DNA of 64,000 bases from contig CAYLYX010000010.1 of assembly GCA_964387945.1 (NCBI GenBank), positions 54,759-118,758 of the forward strand. Reading direction: 5' to 3'. Below are positions 8,722 through 16,304 of the stretch, one piece after another. The first letter of the stretch is position 1. Each line of letters opens with the position of its first letter. The stretch is from Parvicella sp964387945. Its GTDB lineage: Bacteria; Bacteroidota; Bacteroidia; Flavobacteriales_D; Parvicellaceae. Below the pieces are notes generated by a model. The model made no database searches. It was not told the origin of the DNA and saw only the letters and a list, made by a program, of their open reading frames with translations. A program made the translations under genes and the position numbers.

Positions 8722-9289
8722 GTGAAAGAAAATCGTTGACCACTGTTTCAGCTTCTTTTAGAGCAGTGGCTAAATGATCATTTTTTAACGTGTAATCAAA
8801 GTGAACAGCAAAGTCCATTTCTTTAGCCGCTTTTGCCATTCGAATATCAATGCTTTCTTGCGTTTCGGTATCTCTTAATTGAAGACGATCTCTCAAATCT
8901 TGGATGCTTGGTGGCTTAACAAAAATTGCCAATGCATCTTCTCCAAAATAAGCCTTTAGGTTTTTACCTCCTACCACATCTACGTCAAAGATTACCGTTT
9001 TTCCCAAGTCCCAGATTCGTTCTACTTCAGATTTCAATGTGCCGTAAAAACTGTCTTCATACACTTCTTCCCATTCTACAAACTCATCGTTGGCAACTTT
9101 TGCTTTAAAATCTTCTACACTCAGAAAGTAATAATCTACACCGTCAACTTCAGTTCTGTTTCTTCTGGGTCGGCTGCACGCAGAAATAGAAAACGCGAGA
9201 TCATCTCGAACGGAAAGTAAGTGACGAACGATTGTTGTTTTACCCGCTCCTGATGGTGCAGAAAATATTATAGCTTTTCCTTTACTCAT
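8714..9289 (-). CDS. gmk: Guanylate kinase
   Basis: A 191-residue kinase that phosphorylates GMP to GDP with ATP. The P-loop SAPSGAGKTT covers residues 10-19. The GMP-binding segment SISACSRPRRNRTEVDGVDYYF follows at about 34-55 (SRPRR, then DGVDYYF), and DVDVVGG is the Walker B-like strand. Length is usual. It begins directly after the yicC stop and overlaps nadD by eight bases; the gene order yicC-gmk is conserved in many bacteria, and nadD next to it is common in Bacteroidetes (family knowledge). Confidence 0.97.
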   Translation of the reverse strand: MSKGKAIIFSAPSGAGKTTIVRHLLSVRDDLAFSISACSRPRRNRTEVDGVDYYFLSVEDFKAKVANDEFVEWEEVYEDSFYGTLKSEVERIWDLGKTVIFDVDVVGGKNLKAYFGEDALAIFVKPPSIQDLRDRLQLRDTETQESIDIRMAKAAKEMDFAVHFDYTLKNDHLATALKEAETVVNDFLSHD

Positions 9290-10162
9290 CTACAAAACGT
9301 TTAATACCTGTTCTTTAATGCGTTCTAATTCATCCTTCATCTTCACCACAATTTTCTGCATTTCAGCATGATTCGCCTTTGATCCAAGTGTATTGATTTC
9401 TCGCCCAATTTCTTGTCCGATGAAACCCAATTTTTTACCATTCTCAGGGCCTTCGTTCATGGTTTTAATAAAATGATCTAAGTGAGCTGCGAGTCGCACT
9501 TTTTCCTCAGAAACATCAAATTTTTCTAGGTAATAAATAATTTCTTGTTCAAAACGGTTTTGATCAATACCTTTTTGCTCAATCAAATCAGATAAATTTT
9601 TATTGATCCGTTCTTTGATGGTCTCTATTCGCTCTCCTTCAAATTGCGGCACCTCGTTTAGCAACGATCGAATGGATTCCACACGGTCATTCAAATCTTG
9701 ATACAGTGATTTTCCTTCTTCCAGTCTAAATTGTTGGAAAGCGTCAACTGCTTCTTTCACAAGTCCAAAAGTCGCTCCCCATTCTTCATCAGATAATTCT
9801 TCTTTCGTGCTTACCAATGCATCTGGCATACGAAGTAAAGTCGACATGTAATCTCCTGGTTCAAGCTCATTATCTTGCTCAAAACTTCTGATTTCCTCAA
9901 GGTATTTCTTGAGCAAATCGCCATTGATGCTATGATTTTGCTCACCTCCAAGCACCTCATAACTAAAGTATACATCACACTTTCCTCGCGTTACTTCTCC
10001 TGAAAGAAAAGAGCGAAGTTCCATCTCTTTTGCACGATAATAACTTGGCAGGCGAAGATTCAGATCCAACCCTTTACTGTTGAGCGATTTTACTTCAACA
10101 GAAACTTTCTTGTTTCCCACGGTCGATTCAGCCCGACCAAATCCCGTCATTGATTTTAACAT
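9290..10162 (-). CDS. yicC: YicC/YloC-family endoribonuclease
   Basis: A 290-residue protein beginning with the family hallmark MLKSMTGFGRAE and ending with KMKDELERIKEQVLNVL, which together define YicC-like proteins. Members have been shown to be ribonucleases acting on RNA in the cytosol. The middle carries the conserved EEKVRLAAHLDHF and GKKLGFIGQEIGREINTLGSKA motifs, the latter with the metal/active-site acidic residues of the C-terminal domain. It is first in the yicC-gmk-nadD operon; a -7 box lies 17 bases upstream. Confidence 0.95.
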   Translation of the reverse strand: MLKSMTGFGRAESTVGNKKVSVEVKSLNSKGLDLNLRLPSYYRAKEMELRSFLSGEVTRGKCDVYFSYEVLGGEQNHSINGDLLKKYLEEIRSFEQDNELEPGDYMSTLLRMPDALVSTKEELSDEEWGATFGLVKEAVDAFQQFRLEEGKSLYQDLNDRVESIRSLLNEVPQFEGERIETIKERINKNLSDLIEQKGIDQNRFEQEIIYYLEKFDVSEEKVRLAAHLDHFIKTMNEGPENGKKLGFIGQEIGREINTLGSKANHAEMQKIVVKMKDELERIKEQVLNVL

Positions 10163-10179
10163 ATCCGACTTACTTTTTA

Positions 10180-10187
10180 CAAAAGTA
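10180..10187 (-). promoter_or_regulatory. -7 box of the yicC-gmk-nadD operon
   Basis: Minus-strand TACTTTTG (a TAnnTTTG match), 17 bases before the yicC start. No convincing -33 element is visible. Confidence 0.5.
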
Positions 10188-10261
10188 CTTATTTCAGCCG
10201 TGTTGAAGGTTATTGGGGTAAGGAAATGTTGAAAACATCAAAAGGAGAATTAGAAGAAAGG

Positions 10262-10837
10262 CTAATCATTATGTTTTTTGAACTTCATGTAATCGTCTAC
10301 GACCAACCACAGAAGAATAACATATGCAATGCCCAAAAACGAGAACAAAGCTTCAAACGCAGTTGCAAAATCATCACTGTCAAAACTCTCTTTCTCCAAT
10401 GTTTCCAGATAGTCAGAACTCATCATGCCAAGTAGCAACATGATAGAAAGTAAAATAGCGATTCCTGCAAATACTTTTGAGAGTCTAATGATATCCTTGA
10501 TAAGCGTCTCTCGAGTTACAATTCTTTCAAACTCAGGTTCCGTTACAGTTGCCTTACGTTTTGTTTTCTTCTTTACGGTTTGGTTTCGTTTAGCAGTTCG
10601 CTTTTGTTGCTGCTTTTTGCTGGCGTATCGATACAGAAGATTTCTCACCCGCTGCGGATCACTCAAAAATTCATAGGCTTCATTAATCGCTATGAATTTC
10701 TTCTTAGCTTCCTCAGAAGGGTTTACATCGGGGTGGAACTGCTTGGCAAGCTTAAAATACGCCCGCTTAATTTCTTTCTGACTGGCTTTGGGAGTAAGAC
10801 CAAGTAATTCATAATATTGAGCAAGTTTATGAATCAC
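10262..10837 (-). CDS. J-domain membrane protein (paralogue 1)
   Basis: A 191-residue protein with an N-terminal J domain of about 65 residues (YYELLGL, then the HPD triad at residues 35-37), a strongly basic linker rich in Lys, Arg and Gln (about 70-100), and two hydrophobic segments (about 115-140 and 163-183). J domains stimulate Hsp70 (DnaK) ATPase; here two membrane spans would tether DnaK to the inner membrane. The start is a GTG at 10837 that overlaps the end of the upstream paralogue by 11 bases. The neighbouring gene at 10827-11408 has the same architecture, so the pair arose by tandem duplication. The client is unknown. Confidence 0.85.
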   Translation of the reverse strand: MIHKLAQYYELLGLTPKASQKEIKRAYFKLAKQFHPDVNPSEEAKKKFIAINEAYEFLSDPQRVRNLLYRYASKKQQQKRTAKRNQTVKKKTKRKATVTEPEFERIVTRETLIKDIIRLSKVFAGIAILLSIMLLLGMMSSDYLETLEKESFDSDDFATAFEALFSFLGIAYVILLWLVVDDYMKFKKHND

Positions 10838-11408
10838 TTTTTGAGCGTGTTTGGAAGTAGCGAATTATAATTAGTGTAATAGGAATGAAAAATGTTACTG
10901 CTGCTACAGCAAGTGTAAATAACAATCCATATACAAAGAATGAAACGCCCGAAACTGGTCCTTTTTCTTTAACAATTACATAGGTGCCAAGAGCAACTGT
11001 TAGCATGAAAAAGAAAGATAAGACCAAAAAATAATCCAGCATTCTTTTAAGATCTCTGATCAGAATTTCTTTAGGTGTTTTTTGTCTGAATTGCCTGCTA
11101 GACATACTAGCACGTCTCTGCGTCCGTTTGTGAATGTCGGCTGCTTGCTTTCGTTTCTGCTTTTGCTGGGCTTTCTTTTTTCTTTGGGTGGAGTAAGCTC
11201 GATAAAGCGCTTTCTTGATCAAGTCTGGATTGGAAAGTATCTCATAGGCTTTATTTACCTCTACAAACTTTTGCTGCGCGTCTTTTGATGGATTAATGTC
11301 TGGATGATATTGCTTGGCTAACTTGAAATAAGCTTTTTTTATGGCAGTTTGAGAAGCTCCTTGTTGCAATCCCAGTACGTCATAGTATTTCTTTAGGTAA
11401 CTAGCCAC
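10827..11408 (-). CDS. J-domain membrane protein (paralogue 2)
   Basis: A 193-residue protein with the same layout as its downstream neighbour: J domain (YYDVLGL, HPD at residues 35-37), basic Lys/Gln/Arg linker, then two membrane segments (about 123-145 and 150-180). It starts with GTG at 11408, inside the end of the KdsC-like gene (8-base overlap). The HPD is intact, so Hsp70 stimulation is expected; there are no zinc-finger or substrate-binding domains as in true DnaJ, so it is a class III J protein acting at the membrane. Conservation with paralogue 1 is strong in the J domain and weak in the membrane part. Confidence 0.85.
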   Translation of the reverse strand: MASYLKKYYDVLGLQQGASQTAIKKAYFKLAKQYHPDINPSKDAQQKFVEVNKAYEILSNPDLIKKALYRAYSTQRKKKAQQKQKRKQAADIHKRTQRRASMSSRQFRQKTPKEILIRDLKRMLDYFLVLSFFFMLTVALGTYVIVKEKGPVSGVSFFVYGLLFTLAVAAVTFFIPITLIIIRYFQTRSKSDS

Positions 11409-12057
11409 GCACTAATTCAAAGTCTCTAACCGTCATTTTTTGTGTCGTGATAGCTTGTCGTTGCTGCCAGTAATCTTGATAAACTGGTCCGAACTCAATT
11501 CTACAGTCAATTGTCTTTTTGAACACCAAGATGCTGTCTAGAATGAATTCGCAAATGGCTCTCACTGCGTGCTCTCCACCGTGTAAGTCAGTCGCAAAGT
11601 CTACCCAACCGTGATGCACAATATGCTCTCGTAAAATTTGGCTGGCTTTACGATTTACCAAAAAACGAGCACCTACTTCTTTAGCTAAACTAAGATCCAG
11701 AATGTCATCGAATACAAAAAGTACTTCCGAAGCTTTGATATTGTGATTTTCTTGAAGATGATTGAGAATGATTTTTTTATCCTTCACACCGTAAAAAATG
11801 CCGTCAAGATGTTCACGCTCGGCAAGGTAATGAGCCGTTGGATTTTGTTCACCCGTGATAATGCTGGTAAAAGGTATCTGTTTGTTGTGCAAATAATAAC
11901 CTAGCCGTAGCATATTTAATCCCATGGAGTCGGCTTCTGAGAAACTGCTTTCTCCAAGGTGATTCTTATGCCCAGAATGAAAAACGCCATCCCAATCAAA
12001 TAGGATGGCCTTAATATGGTTAAGTTGATCTAACTTTTCAGGATGTACAACTTTCAT
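11401..12057 (-). CDS. KdsC-like HAD-family phosphatase
   Basis: A 218-residue HAD-superfamily protein. ILFDWDGVF (Asp 21 nucleophile, Asp 23 general acid) is motif I, TSIITGEQ is motif II, KDKK (about 94-97) supplies the motif III Lys, and FVFDDILDL gives the motif IV acidic residues. The absence of a large cap domain and the GVKDKKIIL segment are typical of the KDO-8-phosphate phosphatase subfamily. A C-terminal tail of about 50 residues goes beyond the usual KdsC length. The true substrate may be KDO-8-P or another sugar phosphate. It shares one base with the upstream YwqK-like gene (TAATG) and overlaps the next J-protein gene by eight bases. Confidence 0.85.
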   Translation of the reverse strand: MKVVHPEKLDQLNHIKAILFDWDGVFHSGHKNHLGESSFSEADSMGLNMLRLGYYLHNKQIPFTSIITGEQNPTAHYLAEREHLDGIFYGVKDKKIILNHLQENHNIKASEVLFVFDDILDLSLAKEVGARFLVNRKASQILREHIVHHGWVDFATDLHGGEHAVRAICEFILDSILVFKKTIDCRIEFGPVYQDYWQQRQAITTQKMTVRDFELVRG

Positions 12058-12794
12058 TAAAACTTGTTCGTTTTTAGAAGTTTACCATCTTGATACACTT
12101 CCTCTTTCAACGGATTTCCTCCCTCGTTAAAGTAAAGCCATTTACCTGTTCTGAAGTAATCGTAGGCACCCTCATCGTATCTCAGAGTTCCTGCCACACG
12201 CTTCTTACCTGAAGAGTAGAAGTCATTTTGCGTGTAGTTTAGTTTTTTCTTGTGTACCAATTCAAACAAACTTTCCGCTTGCCCTGACTTGTAATATGAA
12301 CGCTTAGCGATGTGGTAAAGCATACTTTTATGATACTCTTCGTAGTACTCAATGTTACCATTCTTAAAGTAGTCTGTCCATTGTTGAGCGTATCCATCTT
12401 TATACGTTACCTCAGACTTAATGTTTCCGTTAGGGTAGTAAAGGGTCACTCTAGAACGGTAACCATCAACGTTTACAAAGTTTCTTTCTAAGGTTCCATC
12501 TGGATAGTAATTTTTGTAGACCTTGAGTTGTCCGTCAATGTAATATCCTTTGTGCAACAATGTTCCATCTTCATAGTAATCCTCAATCCAGTTCTGAGCA
12601 GCATACCCGCTTTCCATTCGCACACTATCTCCTGCCAATACCATGTTTAGCGGTTCATAAAGCATAATGCCATATACAGAATCGACAATATCCGCAGTGT
12701 AGATTGGTTTTTCAGGAAGTTGTTTGTCAAAATCGCTCTGGGCAAGTCCTGAGAATCCAACTAAAACTAACGATGCTAGTACTAATCTCTTCAT
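12057..12794 (-). CDS. Exported YwqK-like (MORN-type repeat) protein
   Basis: A 245-residue protein with a signal peptide (MKRLVLASLVLVGFSGLAQ). The mature part is mostly a run of repeats of about 22 residues of the kind YYPDGTL / YYPNGNI / YFKNGNI, the MORN-like repeats of the YwqK family. Databases often label these as toxin-antitoxin YwqK-family antitoxin, but that label is doubtful for exported Bacteroidetes proteins, and nothing here looks like a toxin partner. It is the first gene of the operon with the HAD phosphatase and the two J proteins. A near-consensus -7 box (TAACTTTA on the minus strand at 12832-12825) lies 30 bases upstream. Function unknown. Confidence 0.8.
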   Translation of the reverse strand: MKRLVLASLVLVGFSGLAQSDFDKQLPEKPIYTADIVDSVYGIMLYEPLNMVLAGDSVRMESGYAAQNWIEDYYEDGTLLHKGYYIDGQLKVYKNYYPDGTLERNFVNVDGYRSRVTLYYPNGNIKSEVTYKDGYAQQWTDYFKNGNIEYYEEYHKSMLYHIAKRSYYKSGQAESLFELVHKKKLNYTQNDFYSSGKKRVAGTLRYDEGAYDYFRTGKWLYFNEGGNPLKEEVYQDGKLLKTNKF

Positions 12795-12864
12795 ATCTCT
12801 TTTAAACTATTTTTTTCTGACTTGTAAAGTTAACGAATTTACATCAACTAAAAAAATCATATTA

Positions 12865-14568
12865 TTAACTCTTTTTTAACTTTGCAATTTTGATGCCAAG
12901 AAATCCAAAGGTCATTGTCATGATCGGACTGATGAGGTTAAAAATACAATAGATAAAATATTCCCCGGTTGCGATGCCTAGTACGTTAGACTGTACTGCT
13001 CCACAGGTATTCCACGGGACAAGAACGGAGGTTACCGTACCCGCATCTTCAAGCGTCCTACTCAGGTTTTGAGCCGCCAATCCTCTCTTCTCAAATTCTT
13101 TCGCATACATTTTTCCGGGTACTACGATAGAAAGGTATTGATCAGAGGCTGTAACGTTAAAACCGACACAAGTAAGTGCAGTTGTTGCTACCAAAGAACC
13201 GTTTGATTTGGCTTTTGCTACCAATGATTCGGTAATTCTACTCAGCATGCCCAATCGTTCCAATACCCCTCCAAAGGCCATGGCACATACGATGAGCCAA
13301 ATGGTGTTCAACATGCCTGACATCCCTCCTGTGCCCAGTAAATCATTAACCTTAGCATTCCCGGTTTCAATGGACGTATCTACCGTCATGGCATCAATCA
13401 TGGTTCGGTAAGCGCTTTCTAAATAACCGCTTCGAGCCATTGAGATTCCAAGCCCCCAATCTTCAAGACGACCATCACCTTGAATATCAAAAACTTCATC
13501 TCCTTCCAGTCCGGCTGGTAATGTAATGGACTGAATCAATTTTTGCTCTCCTTTTTCTACGGTCAACGTGTAGTTACCTCCTCCTAAATTCCAGGCAAAA
13601 TCTTTTTTGGAAAGCTCATCCCCGTCCTCATTATACCATCGGATGGTATAATCTTCTAAGTTCTCTCCAGATAGATAAATATTACTCTTTTTACCTAAGT
13701 CGGTGATGATATCAGGTTGGAAGGCTACTGCAAAAATTCCTCCGAGGAGCACACCTACAAATAATGCAGGAATCGCATCCACTTTTAAGATAATGAGTAC
13801 AATAACGGCTGCAGGAACTAAAAACAAAATGGGAGAGATATAAAATGAACTTTCGATAGACGTCAACATGGTTGTGATGTTGTCATCCGTTCCTCCTTCG
13901 CCTACAAAGAATCCCCAAATCAAAAAGACAATCAAAGCAATTGTAATCGATGGGATGGTGGTATACAACATGTATCGAATGTGGGTAAATAAGTCACTTC
14001 CTGCTACAGCTGGCGCCAAGTTGGTGGTGTCACTCATCGGAGACATTTTATCTCCAAAATAAGCTCCAGAAATAATAGCACCGGCTACCAGACCAGGAGT
14101 GATTCCCAAGGCTTGTCCAATTCCAAATAAGGCAACACCTACGGTTGCAATTGTACTCCAGGAACTTCCAGTTGCGAGTGAAATAATCGCACTAATGATA
14201 CAGGCAGAAAAAAGGAAATAGGTAGGACTTAAAATCTTCAAACCGTAGTAAATCATGGTGGGTACAATACCACTAATCAGCCATGTTCCTGCCAAAGCTC
14301 CAATCAGGAGCAGAATGATAATAGCGGGAAGGGCGGTGTTGATCGCATCCGTGACGCCTTTTAGCATTTCTTTGAAGCGGTAATTCAAACGCCAGCCGAT
14401 CAGCATGGCAACAGCCGCAGAAAACAACAAAGCCATTTGATTCGCTCCATCCAGTGAACTGTCTTTCCAAATAAATAGTACAGAAATGGCAAGTAAAGCC
14501 ATTAATACCAAAATGGGAAGCAAAGATTGTATTAGTGTAGGTTTTTTATGTGTCTTGTTTTCAATCAT
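12865..14568 (-). CDS. nhaC: NhaC-family Na+/H+ antiporter with an inserted soluble segment
   Basis: A 567-residue inner-membrane transporter with about a dozen hydrophobic segments. Family motifs include TGSSWSTIATVGVALFGIG, SGAYFGDKMSPMSDTTNLA and PWNTCGAVQSNVLG. NhaC proteins exchange external H+ for cytoplasmic Na+. Most NhaC proteins I know are around 460-520 residues; the excess here is a hydrophilic insert at about residues 290-365, which begins after a membrane segment (GVLLGGIFAVAF) and looks like a small beta domain (YTIRWYNEDGDEL, GGGNYTLTVEKGEQ). Its start lies one base after the glycosyltransferase stop (TGATATG), so it is translationally coupled to that gene. Confidence 0.9.
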   Translation of the reverse strand: MIENKTHKKPTLIQSLLPILVLMALLAISVLFIWKDSSLDGANQMALLFSAAVAMLIGWRLNYRFKEMLKGVTDAINTALPAIIILLLIGALAGTWLISGIVPTMIYYGLKILSPTYFLFSACIISAIISLATGSSWSTIATVGVALFGIGQALGITPGLVAGAIISGAYFGDKMSPMSDTTNLAPAVAGSDLFTHIRYMLYTTIPSITIALIVFLIWGFFVGEGGTDDNITTMLTSIESSFYISPILFLVPAAVIVLIILKVDAIPALFVGVLLGGIFAVAFQPDIITDLGKKSNIYLSGENLEDYTIRWYNEDGDELSKKDFAWNLGGGNYTLTVEKGEQKLIQSITLPAGLEGDEVFDIQGDGRLEDWGLGISMARSGYLESAYRTMIDAMTVDTSIETGNAKVNDLLGTGGMSGMLNTIWLIVCAMAFGGVLERLGMLSRITESLVAKAKSNGSLVATTALTCVGFNVTASDQYLSIVVPGKMYAKEFEKRGLAAQNLSRTLEDAGTVTSVLVPWNTCGAVQSNVLGIATGEYFIYCIFNLISPIMTMTFGFLGIKIAKLKKS

Positions 14569-14569
14569 A

Positions 14570-15583
14570 TCAAAAAGTTAGATCTTTAAAACGTTGAACT
14601 TTCTTCACGTAAAACTGCCATACGATGCTGGTCGACAATACACCGTTAAGCTGTTTTATAGGACGGTTCGCAGCTTTCAACTCGGTCCGTTGCTTCCTAA
14701 GCACGCTGAGGTGTCCATAATAATCCATGTGCGCTTTGATGATGCTCCAAATGTGTTTCAAATCGCCACCCAACAAGAATTTTACACCGGCTATACCGTC
14801 CAAAATCAAACGTGTGAAAATGGCTTGAAATAGTCCTTTCTCCCAATTTTTGTGAATGGCAAAGAGACTATTTCGAAAGTTCAAATAAGTCTTTCTTGGG
14901 TTACGATAATCCAATGTTCCCCCTCCCACATGGTATACGTGCGAACTTGGGTTGACAAGAATGTCATACCCTTTATTTTGTAGTCGCCAGCAAAGATCGA
15001 TCTCCTCCATGTGTGCGAAAAAATTTTCGTCCAATCCTCCTACTTCCCAGTATTTTTCTGCTTTAATAAAAAGGCAAGCTCCAGTTGCCCAGAAGATTTT
15101 CTGAACATCGTCATATTGTCCTTCATCTACTTCAGTTTCTGTAAAAATTCGACCTCTGCAAAAAGGGTATCCGAGTTGGTCAATGTACCCTCCGCAAGCT
15201 CCTGCGTGCTCAAATTTATTCTTTTCGTTGTACGCAAGAATTTTGGGTTGAGCAGCTACTGCGTTGTCTGAGGACGTTAACGTTTCCAATACTGGTGGAA
15301 GCCAACCTTCGGTCACCTCAATATCAGAATTCAACAAAACGAAAATATCGGCATTTATCTTCTTGAGTCCTTCATTATATCCTCCAGCAAAACCTGTATT
15401 CTGTTCGTTTATGATTACATTGAGATCAGGATGGTGAGTTTTTAAAAAGTTCACAGAATCATCCGTTGAGGCATTATCTATGACCACTACTTCTGCCTCT
15501 GGACTGTGTTTGATAACATTCGGCAGAAACTTCTCAAGCCAATTGGCTCCGTTGTAATTCAATATGGCTACAACAACTTTCAA
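14570..15583 (-). CDS. Family 2 glycosyltransferase
   Basis: A 337-residue GT-A fold enzyme, rhamnosyltransferase-like (GT2). Motifs: VVVAILNYNGANWLEKFLP at the N-terminus, VVVIDNASTDDS for nucleotide-sugar binding, LLNSDIEV as the DxD-type metal site, and HMEEIDLCWRL near the acceptor/base site. Such enzymes build polysaccharide or glycolipid chains at the cytoplasmic face of the membrane; a hydrophobic stretch near residue 255-270 may attach it. The start is a TTG at 15583, two bases after the TAA of the upstream lipoprotein gene; no ATG, GTG or longer frame is available without losing coupling, and the conserved strand begins right after it. Confidence 0.88.
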   Translation of the reverse strand: MKVVVAILNYNGANWLEKFLPNVIKHSPEAEVVVIDNASTDDSVNFLKTHHPDLNVIINEQNTGFAGGYNEGLKKINADIFVLLNSDIEVTEGWLPPVLETLTSSDNAVAAQPKILAYNEKNKFEHAGACGGYIDQLGYPFCRGRIFTETEVDEGQYDDVQKIFWATGACLFIKAEKYWEVGGLDENFFAHMEEIDLCWRLQNKGYDILVNPSSHVYHVGGGTLDYRNPRKTYLNFRNSLFAIHKNWEKGLFQAIFTRLILDGIAGVKFLLGGDLKHIWSIIKAHMDYYGHLSVLRKQRTELKAANRPIKQLNGVLSTSIVWQFYVKKVQRFKDLTF

Positions 15584-15585
15584 AA

Positions 15586-16206
15586 TTAGTAGGGTACCGA
15601 GAATTGTTTGGTTTTTTCCAGAGAAACATAGTTCCCCTTGCTGTCAAATGTAAGCGTTGACAAGTAATAAGAATTCTCCATAACCATTCCAGAAGGACGT
15701 TGTATCCATAATTCACTAACTACTTGATCTCCTTTTGTATAAGTTTTAGGTTCGGTGAATTGCGTTGAATGTCCCTCAAAGTCTTCGTTTGTTGTTTTAA
15801 CAACCGATTTAAAGGTGTTAATCACGTCAATATGATACAATTCAACCAGTTTTTCGCTGTTGTATTTGAAATCATTTCCATTCATGATTTTTTGGGCTTG
15901 AGAGTGATCTCCAGAAAGTTCCTCCCCGTTATAATACATTCTATCAACAGCACAACCTCTGTCGTGCGCAAAAAAGCCAACAACGAACAGTGTTCCTAAC
16001 TCCTCGACCTCAACGATGCAGACATCGTTCTTTTCAAGGCCATCGTATTCTTTTTGAAGATTTTTGAAAATAGCGTCCTCTGTAGTATAGGGGCCACCGT
16101 CTTCATGAGTAGGTACGGGTTCATTCGCGCCACTTTCCGTTTCATTCTCACATGAGCCATTAGAAAACAACAAGATCGGAAGCGCAAGAAATATCAACTT
16201 TTTCAT
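15586..16206 (-). CDS. Putative lipoprotein of unknown function
   Basis: About 206 residues from the ATG at 16206 (another in-frame ATG at 16215). MKKLIFLALPILLFSNGSC is a signal peptide whose Cys 19 could be lipidated, though the lipobox is loose. The mature part has no motif I recognise; it contains four further cysteines or so and a Tyr/Asp/Glu-rich body. It is first in a run with the glycosyltransferase (2-base gap) and NhaC. A -7 box at 16229-16222 predicts a transcript start near 16215, which favours the ATG at 16206. The upstream gap to topB holds a perfect inverted repeat. Confidence 0.75.
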   Translation of the reverse strand: MKKLIFLALPILLFSNGSCENETESGANEPVPTHEDGGPYTTEDAIFKNLQKEYDGLEKNDVCIVEVEELGTLFVVGFFAHDRGCAVDRMYYNGEELSGDHSQAQKIMNGNDFKYNSEKLVELYHIDVINTFKSVVKTTNEDFEGHSTQFTEPKTYTKGDQVVSELWIQRPSGMVMENSYYLSTLTFDSKGNYVSLEKTKQFSVPY

Positions 16207-16221
16207 AGACTTCATTTTTGC

Positions 16222-16229
16222 CAAAAATA
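16222..16229 (-). promoter_or_regulatory. -7 box of the lipoprotein-glycosyltransferase-nhaC operon
   Basis: Minus-strand TATTTTTG (TAnnTTTG), 15 bases before the lipoprotein start at 16206. Confidence 0.45.
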
Positions 16230-16242
16230 GGCACAATTTTAT

Positions 16243-16276
16243 TAACAATGAACTCGTGTTCGAGCGTTCATTGTTA
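16243..16276. promoter_or_regulatory. Perfect 11-bp inverted repeat between divergent promoters
   Basis: TAACAATGAAC at 16243-16253 and GTTCATTGTTA at 16266-16276 are exact reverse complements with a 12-base spacer. The repeat lies between the lipoprotein -7 box (16222-16229) and the topB -7 box (16275-16282), so it covers the -33 region of both promoters. No T-run follows on either strand, so an operator is more likely than a terminator. The regulator is unknown. Confidence 0.55.
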
Positions 16277-16282
16277 TTTTTG
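16275..16282 (+). promoter_or_regulatory. -7 box of topB-aroK
   Basis: TATTTTTG, 22 bases before the ATG at 16305 and overlapping the right arm of the inverted repeat by two bases. Confidence 0.45.
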
Positions 16283-16304
16283 AAACCTTTGTCTGAATAG
16301 TCGA

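Noticed and set aside
12057..12794. Toxin-antitoxin function for the YwqK-like protein
   Set aside because: Databases use an antitoxin label for this repeat family, but the protein has a signal peptide and no toxin gene is adjacent.
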